A DNA stretch of 64,000 bases from the NCBI RefSeq assembly GCF_002243175.1, contig NZ_NDYF01000016.1:129593-193592 (forward strand), read 5' to 3'. The DNA is from Finegoldia magna_J. Lineage in GTDB: Bacteria > Bacillota > Clostridia > Tissierellales > Peptoniphilaceae. The notes beneath the pieces were generated by a model. The model saw only the letters and a list, made by a program, of their open reading frames with translations. It was not told the DNA's origin and searched no databases. Of the stretch, positions 24,932 to 32,861 are shown one piece after another (within the stretch, counting starts at the first letter, position 1; every line of letters starts with the position of its first letter). Both the position numbers and the translations under genes were made by a program.

Positions 24932-25918
24932 ATGAAAATATCAATACTCAATTTAATACCAAGATTTATAGATGAAACAACAAAACAATCCATCGATCGT
25001 GGGTTGGAACTTGCAAAATGGGCAGACGGACAAAACTTCGAAAGATATTGGGTTGCAGAACACCACAACTCCAAATCAATCTCATGCTCAGCAACAGATT
25101 TGATTATCGGATATATTTTAGAAAACACACAAAGAATAAAAGTCGGAGCAGGTGGCGTAATGCTTTCTAACCACACACCATTCCAAGTTGCAGAAAGATA
25201 TGGAACGCTCGAAACATTGTATCCTAAAAGAATTGATCTGGGAATTGGAAGAGCGCCGGGAACAGACATCGAAACAGCGAAATTAATCTATCGCGACACA
25301 TACAAGGAAGATAACTTCAAAGAAGCCATCAGAACACTTTTAAGTTATTTTGAAGACGAAGCGGAAAACTTCAAAGTGCGTCCATACCCTGGAGTTGGCA
25401 CACACGTTCCAGTGTATATTTTAGGAAGCTCCATGACATCAGCTCACATCGCAGCACAATTGGGACTACCTTACTCATTCGCAGGACATTTTTCTCCAAA
25501 CACAGTTGAAGTCGCACTCAAAATCTACCGTGAAGAATTCACACCATCAAAATATTTGGACAAACCATACGTTATGCTTGGAGTATCTGCAAACGCAGCT
25601 TACGAGAAAGACGCCGCAGAGCACATCAAACAACAAGCCATCTCCATCTTCTTGCAAATTCAAAATAGAAACAACAGAGATGCATTCTTAAAAGCAGACC
25701 CTAACAATAGCCCAGAACTCACATCAATCGAAAAATTCATGATAAGAACTGCAAGGGGTCTTCGAATCGAAGGAGACGTGAATTCTGTAAAAGACCAATT
25801 CATGGAAATAAAACAAAAATACAACCCAGACGAAATCATCGCCGCATCCTACATTCCTGATTTCAAATTATTAAAAGAAAACTACGAAATCGTACAAGAT
25901 TTGGCGTTGAACGAATAG
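24932..25918 (+). CDS. LLM-class flavin-dependent oxidoreductase
   Basis: The 328-residue protein is a luciferase-like monooxygenase-fold enzyme. It has RYWVAEHHNSKSISCSATDL (about 39-58), VGAGGVMLSNHTPFQVAERYGTLE and the characteristic IDLGIGRAPGTD (about 100-111), the same set as in the YhbW/MsnO8 group. These use reduced FMN or F420; in Firmicutes FMN is likely. The substrate is unknown; in an anaerobe it probably acts on occasional oxygen or as a reductase. It is monocistronic, with its own promoter and a terminator at 25929. Start chosen at 24932 with AGAAAGGGG. Confidence 0.85.
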   Translation: MKISILNLIPRFIDETTKQSIDRGLELAKWADGQNFERYWVAEHHNSKSISCSATDLIIGYILENTQRIKVGAGGVMLSNHTPFQVAERYGTLETLYPKRIDLGIGRAPGTDIETAKLIYRDTYKEDNFKEAIRTLLSYFEDEAENFKVRPYPGVGTHVPVYILGSSMTSAHIAAQLGLPYSFAGHFSPNTVEVALKIYREEFTPSKYLDKPYVMLGVSANAAYEKDAAEHIKQQAISIFLQIQNRNNRDAFLKADPNNSPELTSIEKFMIRTARGLRIEGDVNSVKDQFMEIKQKYNPDEIIAASYIPDFKLLKENYEIVQDLALNE

Positions 25919-25928
25919 AGTTTATTGA

Positions 25929-25958
25929 AAAACCATCCAGACAATTCTGGATGGTTTT
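25929..25958 (+). terminator. Terminator after the flavin oxidoreductase
   Basis: AAAACCATCCAGA (25929-25941) and TCTGGATGGTTTT (25946-25958) form a perfect 13-bp stem with a CAAT loop ten bases after the stop. Confidence 0.9.
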
Positions 25959-25975
25959 GTGGTTTAATAAAAAAA

Positions 25976-25993
25976 TCAGGAGGTACCTCCTGA
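25976..25993. repeat. Perfect 18-base palindrome
   Basis: TCAGGAGGTACCTCCTGA reads the same on both strands and is preceded by an A-run, so on the minus strand it could act as a second terminator behind rbsK or an operator. It contains anti-Shine-Dalgarno-like CCTCC. Confidence 0.5.
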
Positions 25994-26005
25994 AACGCGA
26001 AATAA

Positions 26006-26119
26006 TATAAGTAGTAAACCAATCATACAAAAAAGCAAACCATCATGCGCGAATATCATTCAGAAAAATTTATTTCTTTTTGTGAATGGCAATATTCGTG
26101 TATGATGGTTTATCTACTA
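26006..26119. repeat. Large imperfect inverted repeat between convergent genes
   Basis: AAACCATCAT (26037-26046), then GCGAATATC and ATTCA, pair with GTGAAT, ATATTCGTG and ATGATGGTTT (26102-26111) on the right. Further out AGTAGTAAACCA and, reversed, AGTAGATAAACCA correspond, with a duplicated piece on the left. The whole folds into a hairpin of about 80-110 bases. The GAATATC/ATATTCGTG core resembles the ends of the intergenic repeat family, so it may be a short relative. Confidence 0.7.
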
Positions 26120-26132
26120 TTTTTTCCCAAAA

Positions 26133-26162
26133 AGCAAAACTTTCAGGAAAATCCTGAAAGTT
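26133..26162 (-). terminator. Terminator after ribokinase
   Basis: AACTTTCAGGA (26138-26148) pairs perfectly with TCCTGAAAGTT (26152-26162); on the minus strand TTGCTTTTT follows. The first bases touch the rbsK stop codon. Confidence 0.8.
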
Positions 26163-27041
26163 CTACATAATTTCATCGATTGTTGGGATAGATTCTCCCG
26201 ATCCTTTTCTGGTTACAGTCTTTGATGATGCTTTTGTGGCAAACTCCATCGCTTCTTTGATGGATTTTTTCTGATCTAACATGACAGCCATCGCTCCGAT
26301 GTAGCTGTCTCCTGCAGATGTTGTATCCACGACTTTTGCTTTGATGGCTTCTTGTTTGATGTGCTCTGTTTTTGAAAAATACTCGGAGCCATTTTCTCCC
26401 AAGGTTATTATCACGGAGCCGACATTTTTGTCCAGCAATTCATCTGCTGCTTCTTTTAAATTATTTTTGCTAGAATATCTCAAAATTTCATTTTCATTAG
26501 GCACAAACAAGTCCACCTTGTCCAATATATCTTCCACTTCGAACTCACTTGGAGCAGGGTTTAATATCACAAAAACGCCCTTTTCCTTCGCTTTTTTAAT
26601 CGCGTATTCATTGACTTCTTGTGGTATTTCCATTTGCAAAATTAAAATATCGCACTCATCCAAAAGTTCGATGTTGTCGTCAATATCTTGAATTGTAATC
26701 GCGTAATTTGCCCCATGATCCAAAACTATTTCGTTTTGACCAGTTTTGTCCACATTTATAAGCGCAGTGCCTGTGTCCACATCTTTCTTGATGATGTTCG
26801 ATGTATCTACGCCGTATTCACGCATATTTTCAAAAATAAAATCAGCGTCCAAATCATTTCCCACACATGCAAGAAACTTCACATCTCCACCGAGTTTTTG
26901 ACAAGCAATCGCTTGGTTTGCTCCCTTGCCACCGACAGATCTGCTCTTTGACAGCGACGATATCGTCTCCCCTGGTTTTGGGAAATTTTCCAAATTATAT
27001 GTAGTGTCTACATTCACGCTTCCTATAACTAAAATTGACAT
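26163..27041 (-). CDS. rbsK: Ribokinase
   Basis: The 292-residue PfkB-family kinase starts MSILVIGSVNVDTTYNLENF, has SVGGKGANQAIACQKLG (about 37-53), GTALINVD, DHGANYAIT, FVPNENE and the catalytic VVDTTSAGDSYIGAM near residue 245 with the Asp base. It phosphorylates D-ribose (possibly deoxyribose) to the 5-phosphate in the cytosol. The ATG at 27041 follows AAGGAGAG; a frame extension upstream lacks a site. No ribose transporter or RbsD is adjacent, so it may serve nucleoside salvage. It has a terminator immediately after the stop. Confidence 0.9.
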   Translation of the reverse strand: MSILVIGSVNVDTTYNLENFPKPGETISSLSKSRSVGGKGANQAIACQKLGGDVKFLACVGNDLDADFIFENMREYGVDTSNIIKKDVDTGTALINVDKTGQNEIVLDHGANYAITIQDIDDNIELLDECDILILQMEIPQEVNEYAIKKAKEKGVFVILNPAPSEFEVEDILDKVDLFVPNENEILRYSSKNNLKEAADELLDKNVGSVIITLGENGSEYFSKTEHIKQEAIKAKVVDTTSAGDSYIGAMAVMLDQKKSIKEAMEFATKASSKTVTRKGSGESIPTIDEIM

Positions 27042-27130
27042 AAATCTCTCCTTATTTTGCACAAATTCTCAGAATTTTAATAAATATCTACATTATATTA
27101 TACAATACAAATCAGATTTTGTAATTCAGA

Positions 27131-27171
27131 CAAAAAAACAATGTGACTGAATTCGAAAATCCAATCACATT
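27131..27171 (-). terminator. Terminator after the 1470-aa surface protein
   Basis: AATGTGA (27140-27146) and TCACATT (27165-27171) with further weak pairing in an 18-base loop; on the minus strand GTTTTTTTG follows, 17 bases beyond the stop. Confidence 0.75.
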
Positions 27172-27187
27172 GCTGTTGTTCTAAATA

Positions 27188-30100
27188 CTATTTGTATTCT
27201 TCAATACTTTTTTCTCCACCTAAAATGATGCCGTTTTTGATTTCATTGTCTCTCAAGTATTGTTTTACTGATACTGACGCTTCGTCTTTATCTATCAATA
27301 CTATTGGTGCTTTTTCGGCGTTTGATAGATATGGTGCGAGTAGTGCATCTGCAAATGCATCTTTGTTTGCAAATATTACTTTGTCAGGGTCACTGTTTAC
27401 TGCTTTTGCTACTTCTAGTGCTGTTTCTACACGTGTTCTACCTGCAAGTCTACTTGTGTTTACTCCATCATTTTTAAGTTGTGATGCTATTGTTTCTGAT
27501 ACTTGAGTTTTTCCACCTACTATTATTACGTTTTGGATGTTCCAATTCTGCAATGCTTTTTCTGTTGTTTTGTTTAATTGGTCTGATCCTGTTAATAGTA
27601 TTGGAATGTTTAGTTTTGCAGCTAAGCTTCCTGCTGTTAATGCATCAATTGAGTTGTATCCGTTTACTAGGATTACGTCTGTTTTGTTTGAGGAGTTGCG
27701 TCTGATTTCTTCTCCTAATTTGACTGCTGTTTCGAATCTGTCAGCTCCTGCTACTCTTTGTTGTTTGATTCCTAATTGTTGTAATTGTTTTGCAACATCG
27801 TCACTGATTGATTCTTCGCCACCAGCGATTATTATTTTAGATGGGTTAAGTCTTTTGATTTCTTGAAGAACTTCATCCATTATTGAATCTTTTTCTACAA
27901 ATAATGTTGGTGCGTTGATTGCTATTCCTTTAGGAGATGCTGCAAGTGAATCCACCATTTTGTTGCTTGATGTTAAGATTACTACATCTGCATGTTTGAA
28001 TAGTGTTTTGCTTACTTCTACTGCTGTTAGTTGACGATTTTTTCCTGCTATTCTTGTTGATGGTATTTTTTCAAATATTTCTTCTAGTGTGTCTGTGTCT
28101 TTGATGTCTTCTTTTGGTGTCGTTGGTTGAACAGGAGTCGTTGGATCTGTTGGTGTTGCTGGATCTGTTGGTTCAACTGGTTTTTCTGGTTGATCTGGTT
28201 TTTCTGGCTCAACTGGTTTTTCTGGCTCAACTGGTTTTTCTGGCTCAACTGGTTTTTCTGGTTCAACTGGTTTTTCTGGTTCAACTGGTTTTTCTGGTTT
28301 TGTTTCTTTCTTTTCAACAACTACAGGTATTTCTACAACTCTCTTTGATCCATTTGCAAATGTCAATTCTACTTTTGCAGTATATTCACCAGGTTTGTTT
28401 GTATCGATTATTGGGTCTGTAATGTCTTTTACTGTTGTGCTTTCTGGTAGGTTTTTGATGTTGTCTGTTACATCAATCTTGTCACCTTGTTTTACGACTT
28501 CTTTTTCGATGTCTTCTGCTTTTACTGCTGGAATTTCTTCAATTGTTCCTGGTTTAAATTCGCCTTTAAATATAACTTTTTGGTTTTTCAAAGATTTTTC
28601 ATTGTTAAATCTCACATGTTCATAATTTTCAGTGTACAAATTAACTACAACATGTTTCTTATCAGTTGATTCAGCATCTTTGAACGCATCATCTGAAAGT
28701 TTCTTCAAACTCTTTGGTAAGTTCACTTCATTAAGTAAACTAAATCTGAATGCAGAATTTCCGATTTCTTCGATTCCTTCTTCAAGAGTTAATTTCTTCA
28801 ATCTCTTCCATTTAATATTGTGAGCGAAAGCTTGTCTTTCAATTTTCTTAACATTTCCAGGAATTGTCAATTCTTCAAGTTGATGACCTGTGAAGGCTCT
28901 GTCCTTGATTTCTTCGACAGTTTTTGAAATAGTAAGTTGTTTTAATGGAGCTCCTTGGAAAGCTGATCCTTCGATAATTTTAACACCTTCTGGTATTACA
29001 AGTTTTTCAAGTTTGATGTTTCTGGAGAATGTTCCGCCTGCGATTTTTTCCATATTTGGAGAAATTCTAACTTCAGTTATTTGATTCAACGAGAATGCTC
29101 CACCTTCAACATCAGTTACAGAATCTGGCAAATATACTTTTTCTAATCTGTTTCCATTAAATGCAGTTCCTCCGATAAATTCCAAAGTATTTGGGAAATC
29201 TACATTTTTGAAGTTGTTGGATCTGAACGCATCTTTTTCAATTCTCTTAACTTTCTTTGGCAATTCTAACGAAATCATACCGTCAGCAGAACTTATCGTA
29301 TCTGTACCGAATTTAACTCCCTTGTCCTTAGTCAAATCAAACGCAGATTCTGCGATTACTTCGACATCTTTGCCATCTAAAGTTGTGTCTGGTAGAACCA
29401 AATTCTTGTTGAACTTGAATTTTACTTTACCACTGTCGCTAAATCCAGTAATAGCATTGTCCTTGTAAGTGAAGTCTTCTTTCTTGTACAACGCATTTTT
29501 GTTGATAACCAACGCAGCTACAGCCTTGTCCAAGCTTTCTTGCGCATTTTTCACTTCATCTTGTGTCTTGTCCAAATCAGCCAAGACTTCCTTTGCCTTG
29601 TCGAGTTCTTTCTTCATAGAATCAAAGGATTCTTTTTCGAACATTTCTGGTACAAATTCTTCTGCTTTTTTGATAGAATCTCTAAGTTTTGATCTGTCTG
29701 GAGCTGATTTTCTCAAATTACCCTCAGCTTCAATCAAATCATTCAAAGCTTTGTCTACTTGTTTTTGTGTTGATTTTTCGTCCTTGAAAATTCTCTTTGC
29801 TTCTTGTAATATTTTGTCGAATTCGTCTATTTTTTCTTGTTTATAATCAGATTTTACAATTGATTTGACAGTTTGTAATTCCTTGAAAAGTTTACTTCTG
29901 TCAACATTTGAAACCAAAACTACTTTATGAAAATCATTTTCTGGAACGATATAAGTTACTGATTGTAAATGTTCAGGATTTCTAGTTTCAAGTCTTACAA
30001 CCTTGCTATTTTCATATCCAGGATTATCCTTGAACACAAAATCCCTAAACTTAAATATAGAGTAAGGAAGTTTTACAAGTTGAAGTTTGTTGTTAGCAAA

Positions 30101-31600
30101 ACTATAGTTGTCGATTTGAATGCTGTTTACATCGTCAGAAATTTCAAGCTTACTAATTTGATTGTTCATGAAAGATTCGCTACCAGTTTTCCACACAGTG
30201 CTTGGAATGTAAACTTCAGTAAGCTTATTATCTTGGAATGCACGTGATTCGATAGATTTCAAACCTTCTTCAAACGTAACCTTAGTAATACCTGAATTTG
30301 CAAACGCAGAATCTTTGATGATAAATTCCACATCAGTCTTAGGGAAAGTTACGCTATTAATCTTTTGATTCTTGAATGAATTATCGTTAATTCCTTCAAC
30401 TTGTTTTGTTTTTCCATCAATAGTCACTTCTTTTGGGATAACCAAATCAGGATTCTTTGCTAACTTAGCCTTGCCTTTTTCAGAAAAACCAGTAATTCCA
30501 AATCTATAAGATTCTTCTTCCATTCTACCCTTGTATTTGAATTGTCCATAAGTGAAATCCTCTTGCGACCATTTATCAGTAGTAGGTTGTTCTGGTTGTT
30601 CAGATTCGCCAAGTTTAACAGTTAGTTTAATCATTAAATTTGTAGCTGAACAAGTTACACATGGAGCTGTATATCCTTCGATTTGTTCAAGCTTTGAAGC
30701 TTTTTCTTTGTCGATACTTGCAATTACTTCGAATTCTTTTGATGTGTCGAATTTATCCAAATTCCAAATCTTTTCAAGTTCTACTTCCTTATCATTTAAA
30801 CCTGAACCGTCGTCTTTATTTACATAATTTGCCACAAAGTCTGCGTCAATATTATCATCAAGCCATTTTAAAAGTTCTTCTTTGCTATTAACATTAACTT
30901 CCACTTTACCCAAATCGACATATTTGTCCGCTTCAGCAGTTCCTAAAGAGTTAAAATTAATTTTAATCTTCTTGAAAGGACTTTCTGATTTTACATATTC
31001 TATCTTATCGCCATTTAATCCAGAATGTAAATTAACAGCATTAGAATCTTTGTCGCCTTTCAATAACAATCCTGTTACGCCTGTTTTGTTGAAGGCAGTT
31101 GTCATAACAGTCTTTACTGTAGATGGAATGATAACTTCTCCAGTTAATGACTTGTCACTCATAAATGCTTGTTGACCGATATATTCCAAGCCTTCATTTA
31201 ATTCAACTTTACTTAATTTTGCATTTGCTGCAAAAGCCATATTATCAATTTTCTTAACAGTTGAAGGAAGCTTTATAGACGTGAACAAGTTGCCCATAAA
31301 AGCTCCTTGTCCTATTGTTTCAACCCCTTCTGGAATAACAACTGATGTAAGCTTCTTAGCACCAAATGCTCTTTGTCCAATTTCTTTTACTAATACTCCT
31401 TTAATTTTTTCTAGAATAACTACATCAGTAGATAAACCCTTGTACTTTTTAATAGTTCCACTACTTGCATCAAAATCAAAATCACTTTCTGCAGTGACTT
31501 CTTGTTTTTGTGGAACATCACTTGCGTATATGTTTACAGGAGCAAATCCTATAACCATAGCGAAAATGAGTATCCACGAAATAACTCTTTTTCTATTCAT
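27188..31600 (-). CDS. Large surface protein: BspA-type LRRs, FIVAR, Rib-like, CWB2 repeats
   Basis: A 1470-residue secreted protein. Residues 1-26 are a signal peptide ending YA. Blocks of BspA-type leucine-rich repeats (for example VVIPEGVETIGQGAF) lie at about 45-200, 385-560 and 715-1010. Between the second and third stand two FIVAR-like helical modules (about 570-705, with DRSKLRDSIKKAEEF). A Rib-like domain (about 1020-1095, with NKPGEYTAKVELTFANGSKR) and a run of KPVEPE repeats lead to three CWB2 cell-wall-binding repeats (about 1175-1470), such as RVAGADRFETAVKL and RLAGRTRVETALEV. CWB2 modules anchor to anionic cell-wall polymers without sortase. It is probably an adhesin. The start follows AGGAGG; promoter at 31666. 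Low-complexity DNA repeats lie near 28190-28300. Confidence 0.9.
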   Translation of the reverse strand: MNRKRVISWILIFAMVIGFAPVNIYASDVPQKQEVTAESDFDFDASSGTIKKYKGLSTDVVILEKIKGVLVKEIGQRAFGAKKLTSVVIPEGVETIGQGAFMGNLFTSIKLPSTVKKIDNMAFAANAKLSKVELNEGLEYIGQQAFMSDKSLTGEVIIPSTVKTVMTTAFNKTGVTGLLLKGDKDSNAVNLHSGLNGDKIEYVKSESPFKKIKINFNSLGTAEADKYVDLGKVEVNVNSKEELLKWLDDNIDADFVANYVNKDDGSGLNDKEVELEKIWNLDKFDTSKEFEVIASIDKEKASKLEQIEGYTAPCVTCSATNLMIKLTVKLGESEQPEQPTTDKWSQEDFTYGQFKYKGRMEEESYRFGITGFSEKGKAKLAKNPDLVIPKEVTIDGKTKQVEGINDNSFKNQKINSVTFPKTDVEFIIKDSAFANSGITKVTFEEGLKSIESRAFQDNKLTEVYIPSTVWKTGSESFMNNQISKLEISDDVNSIQIDNYSFANNKLQLVKLPYSIFKFRDFVFKDNPGYENSKVVRLETRNPEHLQSVTYIVPENDFHKVVLVSNVDRSKLFKELQTVKSIVKSDYKQEKIDEFDKILQEAKRIFKDEKSTQKQVDKALNDLIEAEGNLRKSAPDRSKLRDSIKKAEEFVPEMFEKESFDSMKKELDKAKEVLADLDKTQDEVKNAQESLDKAVAALVINKNALYKKEDFTYKDNAITGFSDSGKVKFKFNKNLVLPDTTLDGKDVEVIAESAFDLTKDKGVKFGTDTISSADGMISLELPKKVKRIEKDAFRSNNFKNVDFPNTLEFIGGTAFNGNRLEKVYLPDSVTDVEGGAFSLNQITEVRISPNMEKIAGGTFSRNIKLEKLVIPEGVKIIEGSAFQGAPLKQLTISKTVEEIKDRAFTGHQLEELTIPGNVKKIERQAFAHNIKWKRLKKLTLEEGIEEIGNSAFRFSLLNEVNLPKSLKKLSDDAFKDAESTDKKHVVVNLYTENYEHVRFNNEKSLKNQKVIFKGEFKPGTIEEIPAVKAEDIEKEVVKQGDKIDVTDNIKNLPESTTVKDITDPIIDTNKPGEYTAKVELTFANGSKRVVEIPVVVEKKETKPEKPVEPEKPVEPEKPVEPEKPVEPEKPVEPEKPDQPEKPVEPTDPATPTDPTTPVQPTTPKEDIKDTDTLEEIFEKIPSTRIAGKNRQLTAVEVSKTLFKHADVVILTSSNKMVDSLAASPKGIAINAPTLFVEKDSIMDEVLQEIKRLNPSKIIIAGGEESISDDVAKQLQQLGIKQQRVAGADRFETAVKLGEEIRRNSSNKTDVILVNGYNSIDALTAGSLAAKLNIPILLTGSDQLNKTTEKALQNWNIQNVIIVGGKTQVSETIASQLKNDGVNTSRLAGRTRVETALEVAKAVNSDPDKVIFANKDAFADALLAPYLSNAEKAPIVLIDKDEASVSVKQYLRDNEIKNGIILGGEKSIEEYK
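28187..28304 (-). repeat. In-gene tandem repeat coding for KPVEPE units
   Basis: About six to seven near-identical 18-base units (the plus strand shows CTGGTTTTTCTGGCTCAA recurring) encode a Pro/Glu spacer between the Rib-like and CWB2 parts of the surface protein. Units differ mainly at single positions, so unit number could vary between strains by slippage. Confidence 0.85.
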
Positions 31601-31900
31601 ATATTCCTCCTAATTTTTTGTAACAGTCGTTACTATCTGTGTTAAACCAATATGTTTACCGTATTATTATACCCTTATGTAAATTTTTGTAAACTTTTTA
31701 TATTATTAATTTGTTGGAAAATCAACATTTTATTAATTTAAAAATATAATTGTAAAAGTTTGATAAATATATTTTTCGTTTATTTATTACATTATAATGT
31801 TTTACGCCACGCTGAAAACAATCATTAATTAATCAAAAGTGTGAATTAATATTTTTCAAATGGGTATATTATTAAATAAGAATATTAATTGGAGGAAACC
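31601..31900. other. Divergent promoter region between two surface-related genes
   Basis: A 300-base AT-rich region separating the 1470-aa surface protein (leftward) from the paralogue B membrane gene (rightward). It carries the promoter at 31666-31693 for the former, a small inverted repeat GTAAC/GTTAC near 31620-31633 in its leader, and a possible TATATT (31865-31870) for the latter. Confidence 0.5.
31666..31693 (-). promoter_or_regulatory. Promoter of the 1470-aa surface protein gene
   Basis: TTTACA (31693-31688), 16 bases and TATAAT (31671-31666), about 66 bases before the start codon. Confidence 0.6.
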
Positions 31901-32749
31901 ATGGACGATAAGAAACAAGATTTTAAATCGAATCTCAAAAGTTATGTATCGGATGAAAAGATTGTTCAACCTGACGATTACTTTGAAGAAAAACCTGTAG
32001 AAGATGTAGATGATGTGAACAAGGTGTCAGATATAACGGGGGCACAAGAATCCACAAAATCTAATGACGATTATTTTGAAGAAATTAATCAAAAATACAC
32101 TAAAAAAGAACGAAAAGAAGATAACGAAGAATATGAAAACTACAAGCAAAACGATTCACCTGATTGGTATTTGAAATGCGTAAAATTCATCAATGTATAT
32201 GCTGACAAAATCTACGACTTTTACGCTTCGACAAAACACGGAATCATATATTCATTCTTGACATCAGGATTGATCGCCGCTTTGACTAGCGCAGTGTGGG
32301 TTAGCGTTACAACTCAAGGATCTCTTGGAGAATTGTCGAAAGTTTTCCACAGACCTACGATTTCGATTATGACTTTGATTTTAGTACCGTTAATCAACTA
32401 CGCGATGACAAGATTCATATACATGTTTACGAAAAAACACATGAGGCCAACTCCACCTCCTTGCACAAGAGATGTGAAGGGCGGCGTGTTTTCGATAATT
32501 AATGGTTTGTTTATGTTCATACTTACTCCATTAGGATTTATCGGTAGCATTATCGGCTGCTTCACTGGAATGGTAGCTTACTCTGCGACTTTCCTAGATT
32601 TGTATTTGGAAAAGGACAGCTTCAAGGTTGGTTTGAAATCATTCATCGCACAAATAGTAATCAAAGTTATCGTCTTCGTATTGGAAATGTTGTTGGTAGC
32701 TTTGGTTGGAATTTTAATTTATAATTCATTTTCAAATATGATTAGATAA
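31901..32749 (+). CDS. Acidic-tailed membrane protein, paralogue B
   Basis: The 282-residue protein resembles the one at 22987: a charged, probably disordered N-terminus (about 1-95, rich in Asp, Glu and Lys, with a repeated DDYFEE motif at about 26 and 54), then four to five membrane segments. The shared loop reads FTKKHMRPTPPPCTRDVKGG, followed by LGFIGSIIGCFTGMVAYSAT. Function unknown. The ATG at 31901 has TTGGAGGAAACC before it; an upstream in-frame TTG belongs to that site. It stands between two giant surface protein genes and is divergent to the first, and terminators at 32756 close it. Confidence 0.7.
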   Translation: MDDKKQDFKSNLKSYVSDEKIVQPDDYFEEKPVEDVDDVNKVSDITGAQESTKSNDDYFEEINQKYTKKERKEDNEEYENYKQNDSPDWYLKCVKFINVYADKIYDFYASTKHGIIYSFLTSGLIAALTSAVWVSVTTQGSLGELSKVFHRPTISIMTLILVPLINYAMTRFIYMFTKKHMRPTPPPCTRDVKGGVFSIINGLFMFILTPLGFIGSIIGCFTGMVAYSATFLDLYLEKDSFKVGLKSFIAQIVIKVIVFVLEMLLVALVGILIYNSFSNMIR

Positions 32750-32755
32750 AACTCG

Positions 32756-32784
32756 ACCCGATCTCAATTGAGGTCGGGTTTTTG
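32756..32784 (+). terminator. Terminator after paralogue B
   Basis: ACCCGATCTC (32756-32765) pairs, with wobble, with GAGGTCGGGT (32770-32779) around AATT; a T-run follows. Confidence 0.85.
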
Positions 32785-32793
32785 TGTGCATTC

Positions 32794-32824
32794 AAAAAAG
32801 CCTAGCTCAATTGAGTTAGGCTTT
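32794..32824 (-). terminator. Terminator after the G5 surface protein
   Basis: AAGCCTAGCTC and GAGTTAGGCTT around AATT; on the minus strand six T follow. Its centre, CTCAATTGAG, is almost the same as that of the neighbouring terminator 30 bases away. Confidence 0.85.
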
Positions 32825-32861
32825 GTTTGATTATTGTATAAGACTTCCCTTGTATTAAAGA

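Noticed and set aside
28114..28422. Plus-strand frame opposite the KPVEPE repeats
   Set aside because: It is a repeat-generated shadow of the surface protein gene, without start signals.
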